Shown here: positions 1 through 10,320 of the stretch, piece by piece
How the letters are laid out: every line of letters starts with the position of its first letter
Position numbering within the stretch: the first letter of the stretch is position 1
Assembly (NCBI RefSeq): GCF_001649575.2
Contig: NC_051441.1
Coordinates: 16,065,227 to 16,129,226, forward strand
From: Kryptolebias marmoratus
Lineage: Eukaryota; Chordata; Actinopteri; Cyprinodontiformes; Rivulidae
Direction of reading: 5' to 3'
DNA length: 64,000 bases
Translations under genes and position numbers: made by a program
The notes under the pieces: generated by a model
What the model was told of the DNA's origin: nothing
What the model saw: the letters and a program-made list of their open reading frames with translations, nothing else
Databases searched by the model: none

Positions 1-839
1 TGAATGTACAGTAGAGCATTTGAAGAGTTTTGTTCATCCATCTCACCCCGTGCGTGGCACAGTTGGCAGCGTGTTCGTACTCGGTGGGCTGGTATCTCCT
101 ATCGGCTGGCACCCTGCAGTTCATGAACCTGAGTGAGAGGGGAGGGGGTGGAGGGGGGGACAGTGGAGAAGGTCAGTGATCGGGTAGATATGGAGGATTT
201 TCTGTCACCCACATCGACGCCGTTACTGGCTTAGGTAACTGTCTGCGTTGCCATGGTTACCGGCGGTGATGTCACTGCCTGTCCAGCGATCTGCACTGAT
301 TTCCTCTCCTAGTCAACCACCGTCAAACGAGTCGCACATACCTCCTTTAAGATTTAACTTTTAGGCTTTACTTGCTCCAGATCGCTCTTCAGCTCAACCA
401 TAACAGCAAGCAGCAGTAATTTGTATATGTGTGTGTGATGACCTACATGTGTAATTAAATAACACTGAAGGCGGACACACCTGTGGCCCCTCGTGAGGAG
501 ATAAGTGTGTTTATTTGTGAGAGCGTTCATCGTAACGTACGAAATGTGGTTTCATAACATCTCCAGATGTGCTTTCCCCCAGTTTCCAGGGATGCAGGGA
601 TTTACTGCTGAGTAACTCCAATAATGTCAGCTTCAGGAACCTACTGTCGTCCTTTTAAAGCTGCGGAGGTTTTTATCTTGCTTAACGCTTGAATCGTGTC
701 ACTCTATTGGTGTCGGAGGCCCTAAAAATTCAATTTTGAACACCTAAACTCTGTTTGGTGTTCTGTTTTTTGTTTTTCTTGCCCTAACTGAGGACGCAAT
801 ATCTGCTTTAAAGTTCTGCCTTAAACGACTAGAGTCAAC
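1..839. other. intergenic, no gene seen
   Basis: No exon-like reading frame with splice sites and no recognisable repeat was found. The sequence is moderately AT-rich with scattered short T runs. It lies more than 10 kb upstream of wipi2 and could belong to an intron or flank of a gene outside the window. Confidence 0.5.
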
Positions 840-1100
840 TCTGTCTGTTAGCAAAATATCTAACCCACTGGAGGGATTTTAATGCAATGTTCAGAAAGTA
901 ATTATTGGATGCGTAAAGATGGCCACCACCTTAAACCCAAAAGAGGCTGAATCTCAGCCACTTTTACACATACTGAGCTCAAATTTAGAGCGGTAGTAGC
1001 TGAGGGTACTTCACAACACCAGACCTGAACACAGTAACTGTTGGAGTTAACCCTGTTTCTCTGTTAGCAAAATATCTCATGGCAAATGCTATTTTATAAC
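840..1100 (+). repeat. interspersed repeat, family A
   Basis: This carries the phrase CTGTTAGCAAAATATCT twice (near 845 and 1064), with a 'ttaatgcaatgttcagaaa' module and a 'tggccaccacc' module between them. Related wording recurs near 2.0, 9.45, 17.95, 22.85 and (reversed) 60.95 kb, so it is a dispersed family. The class is unknown to me; no coding capacity is visible. Confidence 0.6.
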
Positions 1101-1385
1101 ACTTTGCGGTGGCATCGATTTTGCATTACATGATCATTTACAATAAACTCTGCCTGCAAATAGTGGTGGCAGCAGCCAGCTGTAGCACTTCCTGTAGCAC
1201 TTTCTGTGCAACCTAGGGCCGCCCTTCCAGCAGGAATATTTAATTATTTCTGTGGGAATAACCACATACCACAAAAACATGGTGCATGAACCACTATTAA
1301 GTAGGTCTAAAAATGGCAGCAGCTGGTTTTGGTTCCGTTCAGACTAGCCATGAGCTCGTCAGTCCAGTCAGAAATAAACTCTGTT

Positions 1386-1440
1386 TCTCCAAACTGAGGT
1401 CGTTCAAAAAGAACAGGTAAGATATTAATTGTTATGGACA
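1386..1440 (-). repeat. interspersed repeat, family B fragment
   Basis: The text 'aaactgaggtcgttcaaa' followed by 'caggtaagatat' is the reverse complement of a module seen in plus orientation near 10.27, 18.33 and 20.25 kb ('atcttacctgttgtagat' then 'gacctcagtttggag'). No coding capacity. The remainder of 1,441-2,000 is AT-rich with no feature that I recognise. Confidence 0.55.
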
Positions 1441-1999
1441 CTCAGTCTCCTAACAAAAGGTTTAACAGCTGACAAGTTAGTTAATAGTTGACTATAAATT
1501 TATTGATAATATTGATTTTTCTTTGTTTTGTTTTTTTTGTCTATATTTCACAAGTCTTAAGTTACTTCCTGTTTTCAAATTACTCTTTAAAGCAGGACAT
1601 TCATTTATTTAACTATTATCAGCATTATTTTAGGCTTAATTTTGTTTTTGCTTGTTTTATTTCTTTTTTTATTTGCTACTTGGTTAGGTTTAGGTTATAA
1701 AAACCTGGTTGTAGAAAATAGATTAATTTGGATCAACGGCGCTTTCATTTGGTTCTTCTGATCTTAGCGGGATGATGAATCCTTTTTACTCATATTTTAC
1801 CCTGAAAGTAAAACATTTAAAGCTTCAAAGTTTATACATAAATAAGCATTGTCTGACCTTCACCAGCTCAATCTTCATGACAGTGTGTGTGTTTTCTGCT
1901 GCTGATTCTCTATGGTAAATAGAGGCCCCATAAGGCTCCCTGAAGTACAAAACACATACAGGCTCTGTCATCGTTTTTGTCTCTGTTTTCATCTCTCGC

Positions 2000-2160
2000 C
2001 ACCAGAAGTTGAATCCAACGGATTACCTCGATTCAAGATGGCCGCCACAGCTACCTGACATCAGCCAACACAGAAACGACTAAAACTCAGTCGGTTTTAC
2101 AGATATAGAGCTACATTTTGAGCATTGTTGGGTTTAAATAGATGCTTTTTGCTGATTTTT
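2000..2160 (+). repeat. interspersed repeat, family A fragment
   Basis: This contains 'caagatggccgccacagct', 'tcagccaacacagaaa' and 'aactcagtcggttttacaga', which match modules in the copies near 9.55 and 17.97 kb. It is a degenerate, non-coding interspersed repeat. Confidence 0.55.
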
Positions 2161-2605
2161 AATTCTGAAACATCAAATTATAACCAAAGTGGCTACAGAA
2201 CCATTAAAACCATTAAAGTGAACCCAAAGCTGTTCTCGTCAGCCTCCTGTACCAGCAGAACAAACCCATTAGTGAGATAACATCAGACGTTTGAGTAGCT
2301 GCCATCTCTTGGGTTCTTTTGTCCCGCGTCTCTTCAGGCCATGCCAAGCACGCAACGAGAGCGCGGCGTTCTTCTGAGCACTGTAGCTGCACCGTGGCGT
2401 TTACTCCGACGTCCTCTAATTGGTTCTGACAGAGGCCTAAGAGTGTAATCAACTGAGAGGGGAAACGAAAAGACTCACGGGCACATCACAGACGACTCTT
2501 CCCATTAGACGATCCATTCCTCTTTTCTGCACGGCTCCAGTACTGAGGTGTGGGAGTTGTTGAGGGAACGAGTATCACCCGCCGCCGTTCATGCCAGAGT
2601 TTTGT

Positions 2606-3000
2606 CTTATGATTACCTCCACCAAGGAGGTTCTGTTTTCAATAGTATCTGTCTGTCTGCCTGCCTGCCTGTCTGTCTGCCTGTCTGTCTCTCTGTCTGC
2701 CTGTCTGTGGACAAGGTTACTCAAAAAGTTATGAACGGATTTTCATGAGATTTTCAGGAAACGTGAAACATGCTCCAACTCTGCAGCTGTATTACAGGAA
2801 AGTTAAACTCCATAACTGGACATCTCATGGTTCCAGGGTGATCACTATTGATTTCAAGGTGACAGAGTCAAAGGTCAAGGTCATAGATGGGCTTGTTTTC
2901 GAACTTTGGAACCATGTAACGGAGGAAAATTAAACTCCACAGCTGGGCATCTTTAAACTCAAGGGGGCTCACCATTGATTTCAAGGTTCATGGGGTCAAA
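2606..3000 (+). repeat. CCACCAAGGAGG-type teleost repeat, copy 1
   Basis: It begins with 'acctccaccaaggaggtt', passes a (CTGT)n/(CTGC)n-rich stretch at about 2,649-2,710, then 'actcaaaaagttatgaacgg' and 'aggtgacagagtcaaaggtc'. This is the order seen in a very common fish interspersed repeat. Short open frames here come from low complexity and are not genes. A second, more compact copy starts near 3,057. Confidence 0.65.
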
Positions 3001-3056
3001 GGTCACAGGTAACCCCTTTGTTAAAAACTTGTCTCTGCTCCTACATCTGACCCTTT

Positions 3057-3276
3057 GGTTTCCTCCACCAAGGAGGTTCTGTTTCTGGTTGTGTTTGTCT
3101 GTCTGTTAGCAAAGATCAGGTAAAAACTGAAGAACAGATTTGGAGGAAATGTTGGGGTTGTCACAAAAAACAATGGATTAGATTTTGGTGCCGATCCAGA
3201 TTGTGATCCAGATCGCTCTGTTTTTTAATCATGCTTTTGCCTTGGTGGAGGTTTGTGCTCCCTGAGTGCTTCTAGT
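3057..3276 (+). mobile_element. CCACCAAGGAGG-type repeat, copy 2, MITE-like
   Basis: The left end reads 'TTTCCTCCACCAAGGAGGTT' and the right end 'GCCTTGGTGGAGGTTTGTG', so CCTCCACCAAGG faces its reverse complement across about 190 bp. That gives inverted terminal repeats around a non-coding core, with the characteristic 'ctgtctgttagcaaa' and 'gtgccgatccagat' inside. I infer a non-autonomous palindromic-end element; I do not know the superfamily. Confidence 0.6.
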
Positions 3277-3955
3277 CACAAATAAGGTATAAACTTTTTT
3301 GTCAAACCTTGTTATGACGCCATCATTATGAGGTTGGACAAAAACAGATTTTGTGTGATCAGTCAGCACTCAGAGTGTAAGTTGGGGATGTGTCTCAGCT
3401 ACTAACGCACCAAATTTTAGCTCACTAACTGTAAACGTGGTGGCCATTTTGACTGTGTCTGTTTATCAGGTGTAGAGGTCATTCAGTGATGAGAGCAGAT
3501 CTGCTGTAAGGACCCGATCCTCTGGATCCTGGTGAGTGTGTTTATGTAGAGTCTCTGTAACTCCGCAGCTGATTCTCTCACAGCGAAGATCAAGTTCGTC
3601 TCCTGGGGGAACTCCAGCTCTGGTTCTCACGATTCGGCCGCGCGGCTCCCATGTTCACAACAAAAACCAAGGGCTCGGAGAACGTCCCCGGAGCAGGACT
3701 CCACGTGACGCAGGGTCAACAGGTGTCACAGAGTCCGGGCCGCTGAACTTTGACTCTCGTGAAGGAAATGGAGAGATTCGACACAACTAGAAAGGTTACA
3801 GGACATTATGAGGGGGATGACAGCTACTGTCAAACTTCAGATCAAACCTAACTAAACTAAAAAAAAAAGCTTTTATTATGATTTATGAACTTCAGAAGAA
3901 GAAAGTATGAAGTGAATTTGAGAAAAGATGTTTTCTGTGAAAACGCTGAGCGCTG
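3277..3955. other. intergenic, no convincing gene
   Basis: The stretch 3,310-3,480 ('cagcactcagagtgtaag', 'ggtggccattttgact') resembles family A repeat wording. 3,536-3,790 is GC-richer and open on the plus strand for 84 codons, but its composition is unstructured and no protein family is recognised. Confidence 0.4.
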
Positions 3956-4110
3956 AAGGATTTCAGCTGAGTTGTTTAAGCTAAAATAGTAAAAACACTA
4001 GCTAAAAGCCATTATAGAAAAGCAAAAAGGTAGCTAAAAGCAGCAAGAGGTTAGTTACATACTAAAAGTGGCAAAAGAAGACAAAAATAGAGCAAAGCTG
4101 AAGCAGATTT
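3956..4110 (-). repeat. degenerate TTTTAGCTA-type tandem repeat
   Basis: The motifs 'gctaaaatagtaaaaacac', 'tagctaaaagcc' and 'tagctaaaagcag' repeat at irregular spacing. They are the reverse complement of the longer array at 46,283-46,770 in an rnf216 intron. Both copies have a 'gctgag/cagc' flanking motif, suggesting one dispersed satellite-like family. Confidence 0.55.
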
Positions 4111-5339
4111 CAATGAATAATGGTTTTGAAGAAATGAAAGAGATCTTAGTGGGTTTTTTCTATGCGGGGAAAAAATTGTGAATAAAGTTAAATGTCTTGA
4201 AAAGTTATAAAACCCAAAAGTCATATCCCTGATCTCCTGAATGAGCTGAAGGTCTGGCTAAAATAGCACACAGTATACAGAAGTAGTTAGATTGCAAAAA
4301 GATGTATATAAAATTTAAAAATATGTTAATCCTGGTATGGCATACTGATGGTCTCCAGCAGGATTTTTCTTTGTTTTGACAGAGTTTGATAGATAAAACA
4401 AGTTAAAAGACCCCTCACTTCCACTTCCGAGGAGAATCTTTCAGGCTAAAGTTTCTGGAAGCTTGTCTGAGAACTCGCTGCGTTCCGGGAGGACTGGAGA
4501 GGAAACCATAAGTCCTGCAGCAGCGACAGACACACCGGGTGACAGAAGACAAACATACCTACAGCTGGATGAGATCATTCGCACCAAAAAAAGAAGAAAA
4601 GGTTGAGGGAGTAAGAAGAGCTTTGTGTCAGAAGGTCTGTGTGACATTATCAACCATCTGCTGAACTCTCTTTGGTACCTTCAAAATCATAATGTTAAAA
4701 CCGCCATGGTGTAAAAACAGGAAAAGATCTTCAAGTGCCAGTTCAGATATGTAAAGTCCAACCTTCTGCGACCTGTTGAAACCTGGAATGATGTCTCTCC
4801 TGTGAAGGCTGAGCTCCAAACAGGCTGGAGTTTTCTCATCTAGTTCACCAAAAACCCCATTGATCTCCAATGTCGTTGTTTTTTTTAAACATTTTTATCC
4901 TTTTTTTTCCTACACTGTACCTCCACCAAAAGTCTTAACCTGTCTCTGGTCGAGCTGCGTGTTTGGATGTATAATGTATAATATAAACAAGACAATTTTT
5001 GGCACTAAAAGGCAACCAGGACGCACCGGAGCGCCTTCAGGGAAAGAATGAAATGTGAACTGACTGTCCTGGTTTATGATTACAAACTGCTCCTCGCGCT
5101 TGTTGCCTTTTAGTTTTCTCTCTTTTTTTAGCTGTTTGACTTTTTTCCCATACACACACATACACACTGTCTGACACACACTAATCTATAACCCCCCACC
5201 CCCACCTCCCCGTGGTTGTCCCTGTGCCAGCGCGTCAGTGCGCACGGCTGAGCAGCATCTATCAGCACTGATAGATATGCTTTCAGGTTAGGAGTTCTCA
5301 CCTTTTGTTTGTTTGTTTGTCTGTAATTACCTTCCAAAT

Positions 5340-5760
5340 GTAGTCTTCTTGAAGTCCATCTCGTGCGCAGGCTGTACGGAGCGGGAGGGGGGCGCGCGCT
5401 CTCTTTAGCGCCGAACCACAGACCTCCTCCTCCTCCTCCTCCGCCTCCTACGGGCTCTCCATGCCGGATGTCCCACCGCCGCGCGTCCGCAGCTGGGAGG
5501 GAAGGACAAGCGCACAAATCCAGCGGTGTAACAGCTGGTGGAGAGTTCTCCGGTTCCGGCTCCGACTCGGGGGGTTTCAGACTCCGACCAACAACCGCGC
5601 GTCCCCCGGCACGCGGGGCTTCTGCGCAGCCTTTGGACCCGAAGTCCCGGACTTGTTTTGCGGGATGTTCCGCGCAACTGGGCTTCCTGTGAGCCCTCCT
5701 ACCATCCTCCCCCCTCCTCCCGGCAGATGACAGCCCCTCCCCGCAACACTTCTGCCACTG
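5340..5760. promoter_or_regulatory. CpG-rich patch, possible promoter
   Basis: The stretch is strongly GC-rich with many CpGs (for example 'gggcgcgcgctctc' and 'ccgccgcgcgtccgcagc') inside AT-rich surroundings, and holds a (CTC)n run at 5,424-5,440. Open frames occur in several frames on both strands, as expected from GC-richness, and none resembles a known protein. It could be the 5' end of a neighbouring gene on either strand, or only a GC-rich repeat. Confidence 0.35.
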
Positions 5761-5894
5761 TGTGGGATTCAGTGGAAAAGCTATAACTGGTCAATATCTT
5801 ACCTGTTGTACTGGATAGCTTCTCAGATTGGAAAGAAAGAACCAACCTCTATAAATCTACTACTTCCCCCTCCCACCCACTGGCAGACAGTAAG

Positions 5895-6109
5895 CAGGGG
5901 TGTCCATCCTGGGTCTCCGAGGGCCACTATCCTGCATGTTTTCCTTCTTTCTCTGCTCCAACACACCTGATTCAGTGGTTAAATTCCCTCTTCGTGTTCT
6001 GCAGAAGCCTGTTAATCACCCATTGATTCAAATCAGGTGTGTCGGAGCAGAGAAACAAGTAAAACATGCAGGATAGTGGCCCCTCTAGGACCAGGGTTGG
6101 ACACCCCTG
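5895..6109. mobile_element. palindromic hAT-like MITE, copy 1
   Basis: The ends are 'CAGGGGTGTCCATCCTGG' and 'CCAGGGTTGGACACCCCTG', an inverted pair. The arms continue inward: 'cactatcctgcatgtttt' with 'aaaacatgcaggatagtg', and 'ctctgctccaacacacctg' with 'caggtgtgtcggagcagag'. The whole element is therefore a roughly 215-bp near-palindrome that could fold into a long hairpin. It has no coding capacity. Fish hAT-type MITEs commonly have such CAGGGGT ends; that assignment is from memory. A second copy lies near 46.08-46.28 kb. Confidence 0.8.
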
Positions 6110-8044
6110 GTCTAAAGGTTGCTGCGTACTCCATAAGACGTCAAGAAGTCGGTTTGTGGTTGTGAGACGTCCACGAGACACTCAGGAAGCTCCTTCCTCC
6201 TCCTGCGGTGTTAATATGGGTTTCTTCCCGCCGGCTTCTCAGCTCTCCTGTTCTTGTACAGATTTTAGCTTCCCTTACTGAGACCAGCCGTGTTTATTAA
6301 ACAGACTGAGACAGTCTCAGCCATGAAGTGTCGTCTGTGTCTCCTCGCGGTCTTTTTAAGTTCACAGGTTTCTAAGTTTTGCTGGAACAGTTGGAAAGAC
6401 GGCTGTATTTTCTAACAGCTTCTCAGAGAAGCAGCAGAAGCTAAATGACTCCATTAAATCTCACAGGCTTTTCTGCATAAACAACTTCTGACCAATCACA
6501 CGACACTTGGAGCAAACCCCTGAGAGAAACAGTTCGATCAGGGCCTTGTGTCGAGAAGAGGGTGGACGAAGCTGCTACGAGAACAAAATGAAGCAATTTT
6601 CGTCACTGTGACACGTGAATGAGAGCCGACTTTGTGACTTCTCACAGAGGATGATGGAGCCTTTATGCTCTTGAGCCACATGGTCACACGAGAGCGCTGT
6701 AATCGCAGTCCCTGTTTGGAGGGGACCGTAAATGGCGGTAAAACCCCGGTTTTCTCACAGAAAACTGCTCAAAAATGGTTGAACTATCAGAATTTGACCC
6801 ATGATTTTTGGAAATGTATATATTTTTTGGGCTACGGTCCAAGCTGCAGGGTTGTATAAGCAAAATTTTTCCTGAGAGAAAAGGTTGAATTTGATTGGAC
6901 TACTTTGGGACTTCTTCGTTAAAACATTCACAGTTCTCTGTTTGCCCTCAGACTAACTCCTCTGAGTGCTTCAGTTGGTGGAAATGTGTCCCCTCCCCGA
7001 GGCCTGACTTTAGTGAGATTATGGGATTTATTCGTCCGGTTTGTTCCGTTCGCACGTTTTATTCACCATAAAGTCAAAAATGAATCAGCAAAGTGAGATG
7101 GTGTGTTTATTGGTCAGACATGTAAAACAAAACAAAAAAAAGAAAAGAGAAAAGGACGCCATGCAAAGTCAGGCACCCATCAGATTTGAATTTGCTGATT
7201 ACCTGCAGCTAAATCAGCAGCTCCAGCTCAGCTACATTTATTCAAATACCAGCGTGTAACCCACCTGCAGCGCTCTGAAAATCTGAGTAAAAGGCGTTAC
7301 GGAGCAGGAGAAGACCATGAATTTACAGATAAACTGAAATGTTCATGAAGATGCTGGAAGCTTTGAACTAATGATGAAGCGCCAACAAGGAGCCACAGCT
7401 GATCAGATCCAGAAAACCCCCGATGTTTCCTTTTTCCTGCGTCCTTTAAAACAAAACAAAACAAAAAAAATCTGAAATGAAACAAGTGAAACGAAACGAG
7501 AGCTAGAAATTTAGGGCAGAGTTGATTTGTATCAATTTATTGCAATTCTGGTAGCAAACAGTCCCACCACCCCCACCAAAATAAAAAATATAAGGCTGAA
7601 CATGAAATGCGAGATTTTAATTGTCGGCCAGCCTCGACACGCACAAGATGAACGTCTGCCTCCGGCGTGAACACCGTGGAAAATCTGGAGAAGTGGAGAT
7701 CAACCAAAGAAGAGCCTGAACCTTCTGATCGTAGAAGTAGATGAAGCCGTCCTCGCTCGCACGTTTGCTTTTGTGGTTTTGAATTATTGAAGGAAGTTTT
7801 TGAAATTGTCTCTGTCTTCTAGACTCCTGTTTGACCCTGTTCAGGGGAGAGTACCCAAAAAAAAACCTCACACTTGTTCAGGGAGAACATGCAGGCTCCA
7901 CACAGAAGTTAACAGCAGTGCGGTGAGAATAGGGAGCAGGTGGAAGAGAGTCCAATGAGGTTGAGGGAATTTTCTGTACTGTGTCTTACATTGTATTTAC
8001 AGTTAAATTTAGCAATCTGCAGGTGTCTGTATTTAACCATAAAC
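6110..8044. other. intergenic, no gene seen
   Basis: The open frames here are short, overlap on both strands and have no recognisable domain or splice context. Short A-runs occur near 7,130 and 7,450. No repeat family was recognised with confidence. Confidence 0.45.
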
Positions 8045-8050
8045 TCCTCC

Positions 8051-8139
8051 ATCCATCCATCCATCCATCCATCCATCCATCCATCCATCCATCCATCCAT
8101 CCATCCATCCATCCATCCATCCATCCATCCATCCATCCA
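8051..8139. repeat. (ATCC)n microsatellite
   Basis: About 22 near-perfect tandem ATCC units. It adjoins the 3' end of a minus-strand LINE fragment, for which it reads (GGAT)n, so it is probably the expanded simple-repeat tail of that retrotransposon. Open frames reading HPSI or MDGW repeats through it are artefacts. Confidence 0.95.
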
Positions 8140-8690
8140 CAGGTCCAGGAGAGAAACCCAGACCTCCCTCTCCCCGAGACACTCTCCAGCTCCTCCTGGA
8201 GGATCCCAAGGCGTTCCCAGACCAGAGAGGATACAGAATCTCTCCAGTAAGTTCTGGGTCTGCGTTGAGGTTTTTTCCCAGTAGGTCATGCCTAGAAAAC
8301 CTCCATATTGAGGCATCCAGGAGATGCCTGAACCACCTCAGCTGACTCCTTTCGATGAGGAGGAGCAGCAGCTTTACGCCAAGCTCCTCCCAGATGACGG
8401 AGCTCCTCACCTTATCTCTCAGGCTGAGTCCGGCCGCCATACGAAGAAGGCTCACTTCAGCTGCTTGGATCCAGGATCTCCTCCTGTTCTGTCATGATCC
8501 AAACCGCCTGACCGTAGGTGAGGGTTGGAACATAGACAGAGCAGTAAATCCGGAGTTTTGCCTTTCGACTCAACTCTTTCTTTACCACGACCGATAGAAG
8601 CAACGCCCTCATTACTGAAGACGAGGCCCGGATCCGTTGATCCATCTCCTGCTCCATCCCACCATCATCCTCCTCAGGTGGAGGAGTTTG
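8140..8690 (-). mobile_element. 5'-truncated non-LTR retrotransposon (LINE) 3' end
   Basis: On the minus strand, pieces of a fish LINE reverse-transcriptase tail are readable in successive frames. The first is 'RIRASSSVMRALLLSVVVKK' followed by 'ELSRKAKLRIYCSVYVPTLT', then '[11 protein letters not shown]', then '[14 protein letters not shown]'. The frames change between pieces, so the copy is frameshifted and dead. It ends in the (GGAT)n tail at 8,051-8,139. Which LINE clade it belongs to was not determined. Confidence 0.8.
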
Positions 8691-8831
8691 AGTATCTCTT
8701 CGTAGTTATCTTTGTAATTCTCCGTTCTGGCTCTATAAAAATATATTTACAGTGTACTAAATGTGTACAATCTGCATTAATATATTTCCTATGTTTATTA
8801 TTACTGCAGAACTACTCACACATGTTTCCCA

Positions 8832-8855
8832 GCACACACACACACACACACACAC
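8832..8855. repeat. (CA)n microsatellite
   Basis: A short dinucleotide array of about 12 units. Confidence 0.95.
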
Positions 8856-9059
8856 GCTGTGAGAGAGAATGGAAAATTAAAGATTATCCAGCAGGAGCAG
8901 AGGTCAGCCGAAGCTGGTTGTGGCTTCATGCAGCAGCTGCGAGGCAGACGATATGCAAACAAGTTTCCACGCTCCCAGTGAACACGGCACTGCGTCCACA
9001 GATAAGATTCAGTATCAATGACTGCAGTGAAACAACAACATCATGCCGGTGAATACCCC

Positions 9060-9062
<3 letters not shown>

Positions 9063-9099
<37 letters not shown>
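9063..9099. repeat. (CA)n microsatellite
   Basis: A dinucleotide array of about 18 units, 200 bp from the previous one. Confidence 0.95.
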
Positions 9100-9100
<1 letters not shown>

Positions 9101-9429
9101 GATGCAAAGTGGAACAACCAAACAGGATGCGATTATGCGTCAGAGTTTAGATTTAAAGAAGAAACAATTTGCATTTGATTTACAGTCAGCTATGATTATC
9201 AGACAGGTTTATGACATCGTCATCCACAGAGCAAACACACCTTTTTGATTAAGAGGGGAGGCTTTGCTTTCTGTTTAACCCCTCTCTGATTCGGTTGCTT
9301 GAAAATGCAGACAGAAGAGGAAACTGGACCAAAACGGCGCCACCAGCTCCGTGTGATAATGAGATGCTGTAGATGCTGAGCTGAAGGTCTTCGAACAGCA
9401 GTTTTTGTTTTAATCAAAGTGCTTCATAA

Positions 9430-9660
9430 CATGTGTGTGTGTGTCTGTTAGCAAAATATTTCTCAAACCACTGGACAGTTGTTAATGAAATGCTCAGAAA
9501 CCGAACATTTGACGTACCTCTACAACTGATTAACTCTTGGAGTCGACCCCATTTCAAGTTGGTCGCCACAGCTATTCGACCTTAGCCAAAACAAAAAATG
9601 GCTGTAGCTCAGTCAATTTTACAGACACTGAGGTAAAATCTACACAAGACAGTGGCTGAT
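9430..9660 (+). repeat. interspersed repeat, family A
   Basis: It opens with 'gtgtctgttagcaaaatatt', then 'ccactggacagttgttaat', 'gaaatgctcagaa', 'ggtcgccacagctattcgac', and closes with 'agtcaattttacagacactg'. This is the most complete copy of the family also seen near 0.84-1.1 kb. It is non-coding. Confidence 0.65.
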
Positions 9661-10204
9661 ATGCATTCGTTCAAGGAAATTTATTTTAAAAAACGTGTCA
9701 AACTGTTGCTGAAGTGCTCTGATTTCGTCTGGTTGAAACTTCCCACCGTCTGCGTAGCCTTTCCTTTCCTTTCTGTAGCCAGGCCAAGAGCCTGACAGGG
9801 TGTGAACTCTGTATCCTTCCTTTGTTCGGTGAGATCCTCACCCCAAGCCGGGGCCCTGCTTTTTGCAGAGGTCAACTCAGTCTGCCGACTCACCTTTCAC
9901 TTTCCTGTTAATAGTGTGCATCAGTCTCGACCGCTCTCTGACAGGCTCAGACAGATTAGCACCTGAGAGCGGTCGCTGTGACTCAGCTCTTCCTGCTCAC
10001 CTCGTGTCTCAACCTGTGCCAGGTGAACGCGGGCCGACACAGATGTTAACAGGCTGGGATGCTCAGAGTCAGCTCGGTGAGCCTCCGTAAAGCAGTGCTG
10101 TGGATACATTTAGAACAGCTATGAACAAAACGTTGACATGGATGCAATTAAATTGAACTAGAAGTGAATATGAGCGAATCATGAGTCATTTATTTTGGTT
10201 TAAA

Positions 10205-10320
10205 ACAATGGTTCAGATCTGTTGAAGCAGGGCTCTATGAAAAGGTTATGAATAATTAACATCTTACCTGTTGCAGATAACTCTTCGGACAACCTCAGTT
10301 TGTTTAATCCTGACAAGATT
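10205..10320 (+). repeat. interspersed repeat, family B
   Basis: The order 'gttgaagcagggctctatga', 'aaaggttatgaa', 'catcttacctgttgcagata', 'gacaacctcagtttg' is repeated with small changes at 18,280-18,400 and 20,215-20,310. The element is non-coding. The sequence between 9,661 and 10,204 has no recognised feature. Confidence 0.65.

Noticed and set aside
3536..3790. 84-codon plus-strand frame in a GC-richer patch
   Set aside because: Upstream CAG acceptors exist, but the sequence has no family resemblance and no partner exon.
4628..4870. 80-codon minus-strand frame starting MEINGVFGELDEKTPACLEL
   Set aside because: It looked slightly protein-like, but there is no domain, neighbouring exon or conserved motif that I can name.
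5128..5786. Overlapping 80-129 codon frames on both strands
   Set aside because: GC-rich, stop-poor sequence gives frames in several phases at once, with no recognisable domain and no consistent splice pattern.
7909..8455. 135- and 140-codon minus frames with MDGW repeats, and HPSI frames on the plus strand
   Set aside because: They are translations of the (ATCC)n microsatellite and adjoining LINE debris.
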